From NCBI GenBank assembly GCA_039720395.1, contig CM077823.1:4702909-4766908 (forward strand): a DNA stretch of 64,000 nt, written 5' to 3'. The stretch is from Liquidambar formosana. Its lineage: Eukaryota > Streptophyta > Magnoliopsida > Saxifragales > Altingiaceae. Made by a program: the position numbers and the translations under genes. The notes below the pieces were generated by a model, which did no database searches, was not told the DNA's origin, and saw nothing but the letters and a program-made list of their open reading frames with translations. This document shows, one piece after another, positions 9,739 to 20,010 of the stretch (position 1 is its first letter; each line of letters begins with the position of its first letter).

Positions 9739-12700
9739 TCAAACGTGAGAGATGTTGATCAAGTCCAAACAGTGTTTAAACTTGACCCCAGTCACCACCT
9801 TAGTTAACATATCTGCAGGGTTATCTACAGTCCCAATCTTCTGAAGGAGAATGTCCCCCTCGTTCACAACTTCACGAACAAAATAGAAACGGACATCAAT
9901 ATGTTTTGTCCGAGCATGATGAACTTGGTTCTTTGCTAAACAAATTGCATTTTGACTGTCGCAGTAGACCTCAACGTGCTTTTGAACAATCCCCAAGTCC
10001 TCAACCAACCCATGTAGCCAAATGGCCTCCTTAATGGCCTCTGTCACTGCCATGTACTCTGCCTCTGTAGTAGACAAAGCAACTGTTGACTGCAACGTAG
10101 ACCTCCAACTCACCGGTCCCTTTGCAAGAGTAAACACATACCCTGTAGTAAACCGACGTTTATCTAGATCACCAGCATAATCTGAATCTACATAACCAAC
10201 AACATGTTGACCAAGTCTGTCATCCCTCTCAAACATCAAACCAACATCCACCGTACCCTGGATGTATCGCAAAATCCACTTCACTGCTTGCCAGTGCCCT
10301 TTACCCGGATCATGCATATACCGGCTAACCATACTGATAGTGTGTGAAATATCAGGTCTCGTGCACACCATAGCATACATCAAAGCACCAACTGCGTTTG
10401 CATATGGAATTTGAGCTATATACTTACGCTCATCATCTGTATGTGGAGACATCAAAGCAGAAAGCTTAAAATGAGGGGCCAAAGGTGTACTAACTGATTT
10501 TGTTTTGCCATCTATATCAAATCTCTGCAAAACTTTTTTCAAATACTGTGCTTGTGACAAACAAACTGTGCCCTTCACTCTATCTCTCTTGATTTCCATA
10601 CCTAGTATTTTCTTAGCTTCACCAAGATCCTTCGTTTCAAATTCATTACTCAACTGAGTCTTCAACCTGTCTATCTCCACCTTACTCTTAGATGCAATAA
10701 GCATATCATCTACATATAAGAGCAAATAAATAAAAAAACCATCACGAAGCTTACGAAAATACACACAATGATCAAAATGACTCCTGGTATATTTCTGCCC
10801 TGTCATAAATCGATCAAATCGCTTGTACCACTATCTTGGAGACTGCTTCAAACCATATAGCGACTTTTTCAGTTTGTAAACACAATTTTCTCTACCAGTA
10901 ATTTTAAATCCATCTGGCTGAGTCATATAAATTTCCTCCTCTAAATCACCATGCAAGAAAGCAATTTTGACATCGAGTTGGGCCAACTCAAGATCAAACT
11001 GTGCAACCAAAGCTAGCAAAATTCGAATAGAAGAATGCTTAACAACTGGAGAGAATACCTCATTGTAGTCTATCCCTTTTTTTTGCACGTAGCCTTTAGC
11101 CACCAAGCTAGCCTTAAATCTCACACTATCTTTCACTGAAGACCCTTCCTTCTTGGCATATACCCATTTGCAACCAATTGCCTTCTTCCCTTTTGGAAGC
11201 TGTACCAACTCCCAAGTCTGATTCTTATACAGCGACTCCATCTCCTCATCCATTGCCTTTTTCCACTGTAGACTTTCTGAATTCTGTGAGGCTTCTCTGT
11301 ATGTCAATGGAATATCATCATCCACAACTGGAAGTGCATAGGGCACCATGTCAGTAAATCTAGCAGGTTTCCAAATTTCTAATTGTTGTGGAATTTCCTG
11401 TGCCTGTGCCTCCACTACATCTGAGTCTGAGTCCTCATCAATTTGATCAACAACATCAACTGTCTGAACAGTCTTCTTTGTAACCACTGGAGCTTCTAAC
11501 TCCACCTGCTGTGAAGTACCCATATTTATATTCTCTTTCTGAGAATTTTTCTGCTTCTACTGATTCAACATCCCAGACTCATCAAAAGTAACATCCTTGC
11601 TCAAAACAAGTTTCTTCAATTCGGGACACCACAGTCTATATCCCTCTACACCTAAACTAAAGCCCAAAAATATGGCTTTCTCGGCTCTAGGATCCAATTT
11701 AGTTTCCTTCACATGAAAATATGCAGGACAACCAAATATATGCAATTTATCATAATCTGTAGCAGGTTTTCCAGACTATACCTCTAAAGGTGTTTTTCCA
11801 TCATTCATAGCTGCAGGCAATCTATTGATAAGATGGCATGCATATGTCACAGCTTCAGCCCAAAACGTTTTGCCCAATCCAGAGTCGAGCAACATACATC
11901 TCACTTTCTCCAGCAAAGTGCGATTCATACGTTCTACCACCCCATTCTGCTGCGATGTATCTCTGACTGTGAAGTGTCTGACTATTCCTTCATCTTGGCA
12001 TACTTTAAAGAATGGATCCGACTTGTACTCACCACCATTGTCTGACCTGAGCCTCCTGATTTTCCTTCCTGTCTGAGTCTCAATCATTTTCTTCCAATTC
12101 AGAAACACATCCAAAACTTCATATTTATGCCACATAGTGTACACCCAAACTCTCTTGGAATAATCATCAACAAAAGACACAAACCAATGCTTACCTCCCA
12201 AAGATGCAACCTTAGAAGGTCCCCACACATTTGTGTGAACATAATCAAGAGTCCCCTTTGTGCAATGAACTGCAGTGTAAAACTTCACTCTAGTCTGCTT
12301 ACCCAAAGTACACTGCTCACAAAATCCCAATTTTCCTATCTTGGCGCCCTTCAACAGACCTTGCTTTATTAATCCCTGCAAAGCCTTCTCACCAGCATGC
12401 CCTAAGTGCATGTGCCAAAGTCTGGAAGTATCAGATCCACTACTCTCTGAACTATCAGAAACGGCGACTCTCCTTATAACTGTACTCCCATCCAAAAAAT
12501 ATAAATTACCCTTTTGAGTACCTTTTAATACAACGAGCGCACCACGTACCACTTTGAGGACTCTACCTTCCATAGTAATTTTGTAGCCCTTTGAATCAAA
12601 AGTTCCCAATGAGATGAGATTTTTCTTCAAATCCGGTACATACCGAACATCTGTCAAAACTCTAATTTTTCCATCATGCAACTTCAAACGAATGTTTCCT

Positions 12701-13680
12701 ATCCCTTCTGTTTTACAGGCATTATCATTACCCATTAAAACAACTCCACCATCTAACTCCTGAAAGCTAGAAAATAATTCCTTGTTGGGACATATATGAT
12801 AAGAACACCCCGGATCCAAAATCCACTCATCTGAATGGCCAACCAATGATGAAACAGTCAAAGCTAAATCTTTATCCCAAACATCCACACGTGCTACATT
12901 TGCATTTGAACCCTTACCAATTTTATTTTGTAGCTTCGGACAATCTTTCTTCCAATGCCCTTTATTGTGACAGAAAGCACACTCTTCCTTTGCAGGAATT
13001 TTTCTATCAGACGATGCACCTCTCGTCTTAGAACGAGACTTACCCCGTCTGCCAAATTTTCTGTCCTCAGTCCTACCCCTTGCTGTCAAAGCCTCTGATG
13101 GTAAATCCCCATGAACCAATTGGTCCTTCTTCCGATACTCATTATTTATCAAAGCATTAGACACATCATCATATTTAATTGTATCTTTCCCATACAACAA
13201 AGTAGTAGTCAAATGATCATATGAATCAGGCAAGGAATTTAATAATGATAAGGCTTTATCTTCATCCAAAATTTCAACATCTAAATTTTGCAAATCAGTA
13301 AGAATTTTATTAAAACCATTCAAGTGCTCAGTTATCGAAATACCTTGCTTGTAGTTGAAACGGAAGAGCTTCTTTTTCAAATAGAGTCGATTTTCCATGC
13401 TCTTGGTCATGTATTTGTCCTCCAATTTTTTCCACAATTGCTTAGCCGAAGTGTCCCTCATAACAAAGTATTTTTTATCCTTAGCAAGACAAAGCCTAAT
13501 CGTGCCGCAAGCTTGACGATTGATCTTCACCCAATCCTTCTCATCCAAATCAGCAGGTTTATCCTCCAAAGCGATATCTAACTCTTGTTTAGTCAGAACA
13601 TCCAAAACTTCGCACTGCCACATGCCGAAGTTATTCGTTCCATCAAAATTTTCAACTTCGAATTTTGCATTCGAAACCAT
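9739..13680 (-). pseudogene. copia gag-pol polyprotein frame, broken by three amber stops
   Basis: One continuous minus-strand frame runs from the ATG at 13,680 to the stop at 9,739. Only three TAG codons interrupt it, at 11,776-11,778, 11,557-11,559 and 10,831-10,833; there is no frameshift. Domains in order are: GAG with zinc knuckle CAFCHNKGHWKKDC (about residues 234-247); aspartic protease reading LDPG where the family has DSG or DTG (about 289); integrase with the H-H-C-C region (about 425-465) and core; RT with YVDD; and RNase H with DSDYAG, TEAEYMA and CDSQN. In the integrase the first catalytic Asp is replaced (HTNVWGP, about 12,230), while the later Asp (SDNGGEY) and Glu (VVERMN) remain. 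The first stop replaces a Trp position and the third a Gln position (inferred from family conservation); both fit C-to-T decay of methylated DNA. The element cannot move with its own proteins. Confidence 0.93.
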
Positions 13681-13811
13681 AGTTCTAACCGTTGATGAAG
13701 TGCTTGTAGACGAATTTTTCTATGACGAAACTTCTGAACTTGATTCTGCCATTAATCAGATCCACACCCAAATACGAACGATCAACAGATCCAACTCCTA
13801 GGCCGAAACCT

Positions 13812-13825
13812 AAGCTCTAATACCA
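13812..13825 (-). other. Primer binding site of the copia element (tRNA-iMet)
   Basis: On the minus strand, three bases inside the 5' LTR, the sequence is TGGTATTAGAGCTT. It complements the 3' end of plant initiator tRNA-Met with one mismatch to the usual TGGTATCAGAGC. Confidence 0.88.
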
Positions 13826-13828
13826 GTT

Positions 13829-14228
13829 TGTTGTGCGGAAGCGCGATAAACAAACAATTTCTATGGTGGTGGAAGTGATTAATTAAACAAAACAAGTGAA
13901 TCGATCTAAGCACAAAAATAAACAAGCATACAAAGAAAAGGAGACACAAGATTTACGTGGTTCAGCAAGATGCCTACGTCCACGAGCAGCAATGATCAAT
14001 CCACTATGTGTTCAAGAGAATACAAGAGTAAGAATACTCACAAAATCCCTAGATTCCCTTTACACCCAATGACGGCTCCCAAGTGGCTCTCTTTGCATAA
14101 GGATGAAACCCTAAAAATAACCCCTTATATAAAGTGGGTTATAACATAAGTGAGCGGTTCGGGTTGCGTAAAAAAAACCTAACTTAACAAAATGGGTTAA
14201 AAGAAAGAATTAAAGACAAATTCCAACA
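13829..14228 (-). repeat. 5' LTR of the copia element
   Basis: This 400-bp copy is next to the primer site, so it is the 5' LTR. It carries the element's promoter; TTATATAAGG, near 14,130 on the coding strand, is a likely TATA box. Confidence 0.94.
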
Positions 14229-14652
14229 GCTTTACACAGTTTACAAAAGATACAACACTCAAATTGGATCGACAAGTCAGGAAAAATGGGTCTCCGTAGG
14301 AAAAGTTATGAGAAGTCAAGGAATAGCAAGGTGTGGAGGAGAGGTTTCCTTTCTTTAGGCCTGGATCTATGATGCGGATTGTGTAGTTATGGTACCTAAT
14401 CTCCTTTACGTAGTATTTTCCTGAGTAAAGGTGTAAAAAGGTATGATAATCTTCGCAACCCAGCTCATAGTTAGGATCACCACAGTATGAAGGATCACCT
14501 TTTAATCGAAAGGGGTAGTTGATGTTTCGAATACTTCCGTAGGAAGATGGTTTGCATGTTGAATTTTCCTCTTTAGTAGAACCACCTTGAAGGAGTAAAG
14601 CATGGAGGAGGACACTTAGTCCTACTGCCAAAACTCTGCCTCCTATCGTCAT
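14229..14652 (-). pseudogene. Receptor kinase ectodomain exon, 5' part with signal peptide
   Basis: This is the start of the LRK10L gene. The ATG at 14,652 is preceded by a CT-rich leader and a TATA box. The protein begins with a hydrophobic signal peptide (about residues 5-23). A GUB_WAK galacturonan-binding domain follows: CKPSSYGSIRNINYPF, then GDPSYCGDP, YELGCED, and the YYVKEI / YTIRIIDPG strand pair, with CYSLTSHNFSY after it. This matches the cell-wall-facing domain of LRK10L/WAK-like kinases. The reading frame is clean up to the insertion at 14,233, where the copia LTR begins; beyond that the apparent residues come from the LTR. The rest of the exon lies at 8,915-9,232. Confidence 0.92.
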
Positions 14653-14700
14653 TATGTTTCAGACAGACATAGAGAGACAGAGAGAGAGAGAGAAAGAGAA
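14653..14700 (-). promoter_or_regulatory. CT-rich 5' leader of the receptor kinase
   Basis: On the minus strand a run of CTCTCT with CTGTCTGTC sits directly before the ATG. Pyrimidine-rich leaders are common just upstream of plant start codons. Confidence 0.5.
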
Positions 14701-14744
14701 TCCTAGTCTCAATATTATGAAAGTTTGAGGGGAAGTGAGATTTT

Positions 14745-14752
14745 TTATAAAA
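14745..14752 (-). promoter_or_regulatory. TATA box candidate of the receptor kinase
   Basis: GGTTTTATAAAAAA on the minus strand lies about 95 bases upstream of the ATG, a typical place for a plant TATA box. No transcription start can be seen directly. Confidence 0.5.
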
Positions 14753-15030
14753 CCTTGACAGGCAACACATAATAATGTAGTGCCTTTTGTATGGTCATAG
14801 TGAAGGCACACCTTGGGTGACTAGCTATCCGTGGAAGACTGGAAGTGTGTCATGGTTCAAAAAACGCGGAGTTGAAACTAGATTTAGAGAAATTCCTTTT
14901 CGGATCCGTGGCTTATCACATACGTACTCAACAGTCAAACATAAAAAGACTAGAAAAGGAAAATCAAAAGAAGATTGAAAATTTTTGGTGGATTACAGAG
15001 CTCTCAAGGCCGGCCATATGATACTGCTAT

Positions 15031-15366
15031 GCCATCTCCAACCACAATAGTTAAATTTTAGGTAATATCAGCAAAAAGGACAATTTTTTTGAAATAGCTC
15101 GCTAGGTATTTTAGTCTTACTTCAACCATACTGGCTATTTTCCAAAATCTTCAATATATATTGAAGTGCAAGACATTGAAGTATGAGAAAAAGAATTAAA
15201 ATACATATAGCTAGTAAATAGTGGTTAGCTATATATAGCCAGCCACTATAGCAAATGTTAAAATAGTTAGTTGTTTAGCTAGCCCCTTGAAGCATTCTTT
15301 CTTCACTTTGGCTAGCTGTAATAGCCAAGGGGGTTGGATAGCTAGCCCCCTTGAAGATGCTCTAAG
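15031..15366. mobile_element. Small MITE with GAGCATCTCCAA-type ends
   Basis: The left end reads GCCATCTCCAACCACAATAG. The reverse complement of the right end reads TTAGAGCATCTTCAAGGGGG. These match each other and the common plant MITE start GAGCATCTCCAA. The inside carries many GCTAGCTAT-like palindromes, including GCTAGCCCCCTTGAAG and GCTAGCCCCTTGAAG. No clean target duplication was found. It stands directly upstream of the plus-strand kinase relic. Confidence 0.55.
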
Positions 15367-15368
15367 AC

Positions 15369-16060
15369 GATTATGAATTAATTCAAAGAACAAACAAGGC
15401 CAAGGAGCTTTTAGTACTGTGTTCACGAGGAAGTTGTCTAAAGAAGTTCTTGTTACACTTAAGCTCCTTAACAACACCAATGACAATTGAGAAGAATTCA
15501 TTAATGAAGTGACCACAATGGGTAGAATTCACCATGTCAATGTAGTTCACTTGGTTGGATTGTGCATTGATGGATATAAAAGAGCTCTCTTTTATGAGTT
15601 TTTACCAAATCATTCGCTAGAGAAATACATATTTTCTTCAGATTCTAGAAACCCTTCCCTTGGTTGGAAGAACCTTCTAGATATTTCTCTTGGCATAGCT
15701 AGAGCAATTAAGTATATTCAAATCATCCATTTTGATATCAAACCTCATAATATCCTATTAGACCACAACTTCAGTTGAAAGATCTCTAATTTTGGCCTAG
15801 CGAAACTATGTTTTGAGAAAATAGTGCGGTTTCCATGATTGCAGCTAGAGGGATTATGCGCTATATATATTGTACCTGAAATGATATCAAGGAATATTGG
15901 GCATCTGTCACATAAGTCGAATGTTTATTGTTGCTTGAAATGGTTGGGGGTGGAAGAATATTGATGTTATCGTGGAGAATACTAGCCAGAATGGATGTAT
16001 AATCGTTTGGATCAAGGTGAACATTTTTAGATCCGGATTAAAGAAGAGGGCGATAATAAG
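15369..16060 (+). pseudogene. Decayed LRK10L kinase domain, head-to-head with the main gene
   Basis: A kinase-domain relic of the same family lies on the opposite strand. Landmarks in order are GQGAFSTVF (glycine loop), [48 protein letters not shown] (catalytic loop, Asp present), then SNFGLAKL where DFG should be, PEMISRNIGHLSHKSNVY, and VENTSQ with later pieces in other frames. There are several stops and frameshifts: TGA in the DFG region, breaks around 15,490, and TAG/TGA near 15,830. The lysine region and everything after about 16,060 are eroded. No ectodomain exon was found with it. It shows that the locus once held several kinase copies. Confidence 0.88.
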
Positions 16061-16072
16061 ATCGCACACATA

Positions 16073-16139
16073 TGTGTACCAAAATCTCTCACATAGTGAA
16101 GAGTCTTACATATGACTATATGGGAGATTTTGGCACACA
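16073..16139. repeat. 67-bp hairpin
   Basis: TGTGTACCAAAATCTCTCAC at 16,073 pairs with the reverse complement of a segment ending at 16,139 (TGTGTGCCAAAATCTCCCAT). The arms are 24 bases with three or four mismatches, and the loop is about 19 bases. It sits just past the kinase relic. It may be a tiny inverted-repeat element or an RNA hairpin. Confidence 0.7.
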
Positions 16140-16810
16140 ATTACCTTCAAGACGCCCCTGAATTGGTGTCACCAATATAGAGAGGATTGCTAAGCAGAGG
16201 GAAAAAATGTTCATTTAACTGCAGCTCCATATCTAAATTCTGGCACTCCAAGACTTTCGTATACAGTTTTGAATTCCAAATTAAAGGTCTTCATAAAATG
16301 GTATCAAGCTGGAATTCGACTAAAACCAGTTCCAATTCCAATTCCAATTCAAATGTTCCATGACCCATGTCTCACTATCCACACATAACCTTTTGGATGG
16401 AGCAAAGGTTGGAAGTGCAAATCTCATGATAGAATTCATACTAAGGAATCTTGTCGCTTGTATTCAACAGGTTGCAAACATAGAAAATGCTATAATATTG
16501 GACAAATGAAATACTACAATTGCATAAATCCTAATTAGCATAACCAGTTGATAATTTTGTTACAGATGAATCTTTTGGTGGTTTCAGATTAAGCTGCCTA
16601 ATTGTCCTTGCACATGTGTAGTCCTAGGTTTCTTTCTCTTTAAAACTAGCACTAATTAGACCCTACTGTTTCCGTAATTCAGGTTAAGCTCTCATCCCAC
16701 TAGATACTCTTATTCCAAAATTAACGAGCTAGAAGTACATGATTTGCCCAGATTCTTTGTTCTATATATACCACTTCCAATTTGTCTCAACTATCTTAAT
16801 GGTTAAACAG
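16140..16810. other. Intergenic stretch, no gene seen
   Basis: No coding region is supported. CCAATTCCAATTCCAATT near 16,330 is a minor simple repeat. Confidence 0.5.
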
Positions 16811-16814
16811 ACTA

Positions 16815-17110
16815 TGAAGTATGAACTGTGATGATCCATGGATAATTAAAGGAGACGGAAATCAAGTCATGACAACTTCAACAAGGCTAAACGAGTGAGG
16901 ACAGCCTTTAAGTTGACAGTGCAAAGCGAAGTTCTTTCGGGACACCCAATTTTCTTTTTCCACGTGCGTACACGAGGCCACTTAGCTAGCCATGGCCATT
17001 GTCTCATTGATGAGGTTACTAGTCCAACACGTCAGTAAGCTGTTACTGCCTATCTGTAAAAAATCTTGATTGTCGCCATCAATATTGAATTTTGAGGATG
17101 CTTTTATGCA
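16815..17110. repeat. Local 280-bp repeat family R, copy 1
   Basis: Copies at 16,815, 17,285, 20,840 and 25,500, and a partial one at about 26,790, share the same order of motifs. The order is ATGACAACTTCAACA, then GAGTGAGGAC, TTCAAGTTGA, GTGCAAAGCGAA, GGCCACTTAG, CCATGG, GTCAACAC and AATATTGAATT followed by GAGGATGC. All are in the same orientation. There is no open frame and the function is unknown. It may be a relic of the duplicated kinase-cluster spacer. Confidence 0.7.
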
Positions 17111-17284
17111 CTAAATGCCCTTACAACGACTGCAATTTTCAAATTGAGCACCAATGCCAGGGGATTGCCAATGACTTTAAAAGGGTTCCTTTGAGGTCAG
17201 ACAACCCAAAAAAAAAATCCAGAAAAATTAGGACAAGTAATGCTAGGCGCCTAGGCGACACACGTAGTATGTACGTTAATGGTT

Positions 17285-17580
17285 AGAAAGACTTTCATGA
17301 CTTCGAGTGTGATCCATTGGAATTGAAGGAGACTGAGATGTTGTCATGGCAACTTCAACAAGACTAAATGAGTGAGGACAACCTTGAAATTAATTGATAA
17401 CATAAAGCAAAAGTCAGTGCAAGTCACCCATGTTTCTGGTCCCGTATGAGGCCACTTAGCCATGGTCACAAATGAGCTAACAGTCAATCTCGATAAGCTC
17501 TAGCCCTTTGGAAAGGGTTTAATCGTCACAATCAATATTTGAATTATGAGGATGCTTTTATGCACTAAATGCCCCCATCA
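17285..17580. repeat. Local repeat family R, copy 2
   Basis: Closest to copy 1: both run on to GAGGATGCTTTTATGCACTA and AATGCCC. Copies 1 and 2 form a direct tandem pair about 470 bp apart. Confidence 0.7.
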
Positions 17581-17654
17581 TGCTTAAACTTTTCTTATTG
17601 ATGATTGAAACTGCTCATTGTCTTGTCTATATGTGGGAGTGCTCCTTTTGGCCA

Positions 17655-17848
17655 GGCCATTGCCACCTCTTAACTTGATTTGCATCCCCACTCATTTTAG
17701 ACTTCTCAAAGTTTTATAAAAAATAGTAAAAGGTTTTCATGAAAACTTATCGCATTGTTTCCCAGAGAACATCAAGTTTTATAAAAAATAGTAAAAGGTT
17801 TTCATGAAAACTGATCGCATTGTCTCCTAGAGAATATCATTTTGGAAA
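17655..17848. mobile_element. Foldback MITE copy 2, left arm, interrupted by a Mutator-like element
   Basis: The sequence from about GGCCATTGCCACC matches the left arm of the foldback family: CTCAAAGTTTTATAAAAAAT, TTTTCATGAAAACT and AGAGAATATCATTTTG. A 65-bp piece (AAGTTTTATAAAAAATAG ... ATCGCATTGT) is duplicated in tandem. The arm stops at 17,848 where the larger element begins and resumes at 20,709-20,765. The right arm of the foldback is missing. Confidence 0.75.
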
Positions 17849-18518
17849 GGGAAAATTAGCGTGTAGTACGTACCCTTTTTGAAACTATAAAGCCTTAAGT
17901 CCACATACTAATCTTATAAAGCCTCAAGTCTAAAATGGAATCAAAACAACACCATTTCATGCTTGAGTGGGCTAAATTTTTTTGAAAACGGCAAGTTTGC
18001 CCCTACAACAGAAAAACCTCCTACATAAAGCCTGTGACTATGTTACAGTTTCATTCATTGGGTTCTTCTTCAAAATCGAAGCCCTGCGATTTAGGTTTTG
18101 GTGATTTTTCTCCATTGTCGCAAGCCTGTGAGTTGGATTTGTAAGAGCTCCAATAGATCTAACTCTTTTCTCTCTCTTACCAATCAACACACCCACAGAT
18201 CTAGATTCTCTTTCTCTCTCTCCATCACAAGCTTTGCCTTTCATTAATGATACTAACCACTATGGGACAACCTGTAGATCCATTGATGAGAAAGAAGAGT
18301 CCTTGTGCTCAGCTAAAATAGGAGCAAACTCATCATACTTGCTTTTTTCTTTTCAAGATCTAATGCTCATGGCTGAAGATGAACAGAAAGCATTATGCTT
18401 GCTTTTTCTTTCCAGATCTGATGCCCATGGCCAGAGATGAAGAGAGAGACTTTTTGATGGTTTTTGGAGAAGTTGTTAGTGGTTTTCTTGCTAGCATCTT
18501 CTTCTTACCAACCTCAAC

Positions 18519-18990
18519 CTAAACCTGCTTACCCCGCTGCTTGGCTTTAGCTTGCTTACCCTGGGTACCCTGCTTAGCCTTTCCATCCTTAGCTTGCTTA
18601 CCCTTCTTAGCCTCACTCGGCTCACCCTGCTCACCATGTTGTGTTATTTTATGTACTTGCATATCTACTAGCTGGTTAAGAACATAGGTGTAATCTGCAT
18701 GCAACTTCTCCATGTCATTATTTTTTTTTTCAAGCTCTTGGATAGCTACTTCTAATCTCCCAAAAGCCATATCTAATTGCATTTGCCTCTCTTCTTTTTT
18801 TTTTTTTGGGCTTCTAAGGCTTCAATTTTTTGCTTCAAGACTGATATTTGTGCACTGTATTGAGGGGACTGCATCATTTCTTTCTCATCGTACTTTTGGG
18901 TTACTTGATGTACTCTCAAATCTACAATCTCTTCATCTTGCACTGATATTTTAGCTTTTAATTGCAGTATCAGAGAAGGTACACTAGGAA
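18519..18990 (-). pseudogene. Coiled-coil and Lys/Gln-rich frame inside the Mutator-like element
   Basis: The open part is 18,519-18,782 (87 codons from ATG). It starts with a heptad-rich helix (LEVAIQELEKKNNDMEKLH, about residues 10-28) and ends with a low-complexity tail of GKQAK/GKAKQ-like repeats. Upstream on the same strand a second reading frame continues the coiled coil (KAKISVQDEEIVDLRVHQV, then ISVLKQKIEALEAQK). A 13-base A run at about 18,798-18,810 joins the two with the wrong length, so a one-base homopolymer change seems to have broken one longer coiled-coil protein. I do not recognise the family and see no DNA-binding or transposase motif. Confidence 0.4.
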
Positions 18991-20010
18991 GAAAACATGT
19001 AAGTGTTTAATAGTGTACAATTACATGTAATTGGTCAATAAACAATAGTTACATGTAACTATTTTAGGTAACAGTTACATGTAACTGTTGTAAGCATAAA
19101 GCCTAACAGTGGTCAATTTATTGAAGATTTTTTAAAGTAGTTACATGCATAATTTTACAAAACAAAACAAGCCTAACAGTTACAACAGTTATCTATCAAG
19201 TTACCATTAAGATTCATGCAGCTGTTGCACATAATAGTTACAACAGTTACATGTAACTGTTGTAAGCGTTAAGGCTAACAGTGGCCAATTTATTGGAAAC
19301 TTTTTAAAATAATTACATGCATAATTTTACAAAACAAAGCAAGCCTAACAGTTACAACAGTTATTTATCAAGTTACCATTAAGATTCATGCAGCTGTTGC
19401 ACATAACAGTTACAAGAGTTACATGCAACTGTTGTAAGTGTTCTGCCTAACAGTGGCTAATTTATTGAAAACTTTTTAAAATAATTACATGCATAATTTT
19501 ACAAAATAAAACAAGCCTAATAGTTACAACAGTTATCTATCATGTTACCATTAAGGTTCATGTAGCTGTTATACATAATAGTTACAATAGTTACATGTAA
19601 CTGTTTAGGTAATCCTAACCGTTACATCAACATGTTAAATCCAATATTTTTCAAACATTTACATGCATAATTTCGCAACACAAAATAAGCATAACTGTAT
19701 CAACAGTTACATGAAGACTTAATAGTTAGATGAGTATAATTATAGTACAGTAAGTCTCATTTTTTTCATAACAGTTACATGAGAAAAAACGACATTCCCA
19801 GTTTTAAGCTTAATAGTTACATCAACATATTAAATCCAAGTTTTTTTAAAACAGTTACATGCATAATTTCGCAACACAAAATAAGCATAAGAGTATCAAT
19901 AGTTACATCAAGCAGGCAAGAGAAACTTAAAAACTAACAGTTATATGTAACTATTTTAGAGTTCAAGTATATTCAATGTAACAGCCCCAAAGATAAGCCT
20001 AACAGTTACA
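18990..20010. repeat. Tandem array built on the palindrome GTTACATGTAAC
   Basis: Near 19,070-19,600 a unit of about 178 bp repeats three times. Each has AGTTACATGTAACTGTTGTA, then CCTAACAGTGG, TTTACAAAACAAA and AAGATTCATGCAGCTGTTG. Decayed copies follow to about 20,010. The core is a perfect 12-base palindrome, with half-sites (GTTACATG, AACAGTTACA) in both directions throughout. Such arrays in transposons are usually protein-binding sites; the protein here is unknown. Confidence 0.75.

Larger units (their letters stand above)
9238..14228 (-). mobile_element. Ty1-copia LTR retrotransposon, 4,991 bp, Tork/Tnt1-like
   Basis: A full-length element on the minus strand has two 400-bp LTRs (9,238-9,637 and 13,829-14,228), a primer site, a polypurine tract and a gag-pol frame in the order GAG, protease, integrase, RT, RNase H, which defines copia. 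The LTRs start TGTTGG and end CAACA on the coding strand. By eye they differ at about 10 of 400 sites (about 97.5% identity). The 5-bp target duplication is perfect. The gag-pol frame has three in-frame stops, so the copy is not autonomous. The Tork/Tnt1-like lineage is judged from the GAG N-terminus and is a moderate inference. It interrupts, in the same orientation, the first exon of a receptor kinase. Confidence 0.96.

Noticed and set aside
11825..13801. Several plus-strand open frames of 60-97 codons across the copia element
   Set aside because: They lie antisense to the gag-pol frame, which has clear domains; antisense frames have no recognisable motif.
2698..14652. Annotation as a functional receptor kinase gene
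   Set aside because: The ectodomain exon contains a 5-kb retrotransposon; the coding pieces are intact but cannot be read as one protein without removing it.
18990..20010. CRISPR-like or phage-type repeat array
   Set aside because: The units are 178 bp and contiguous, with palindromic cores and no unique spacers, and they sit inside a plant transposon.
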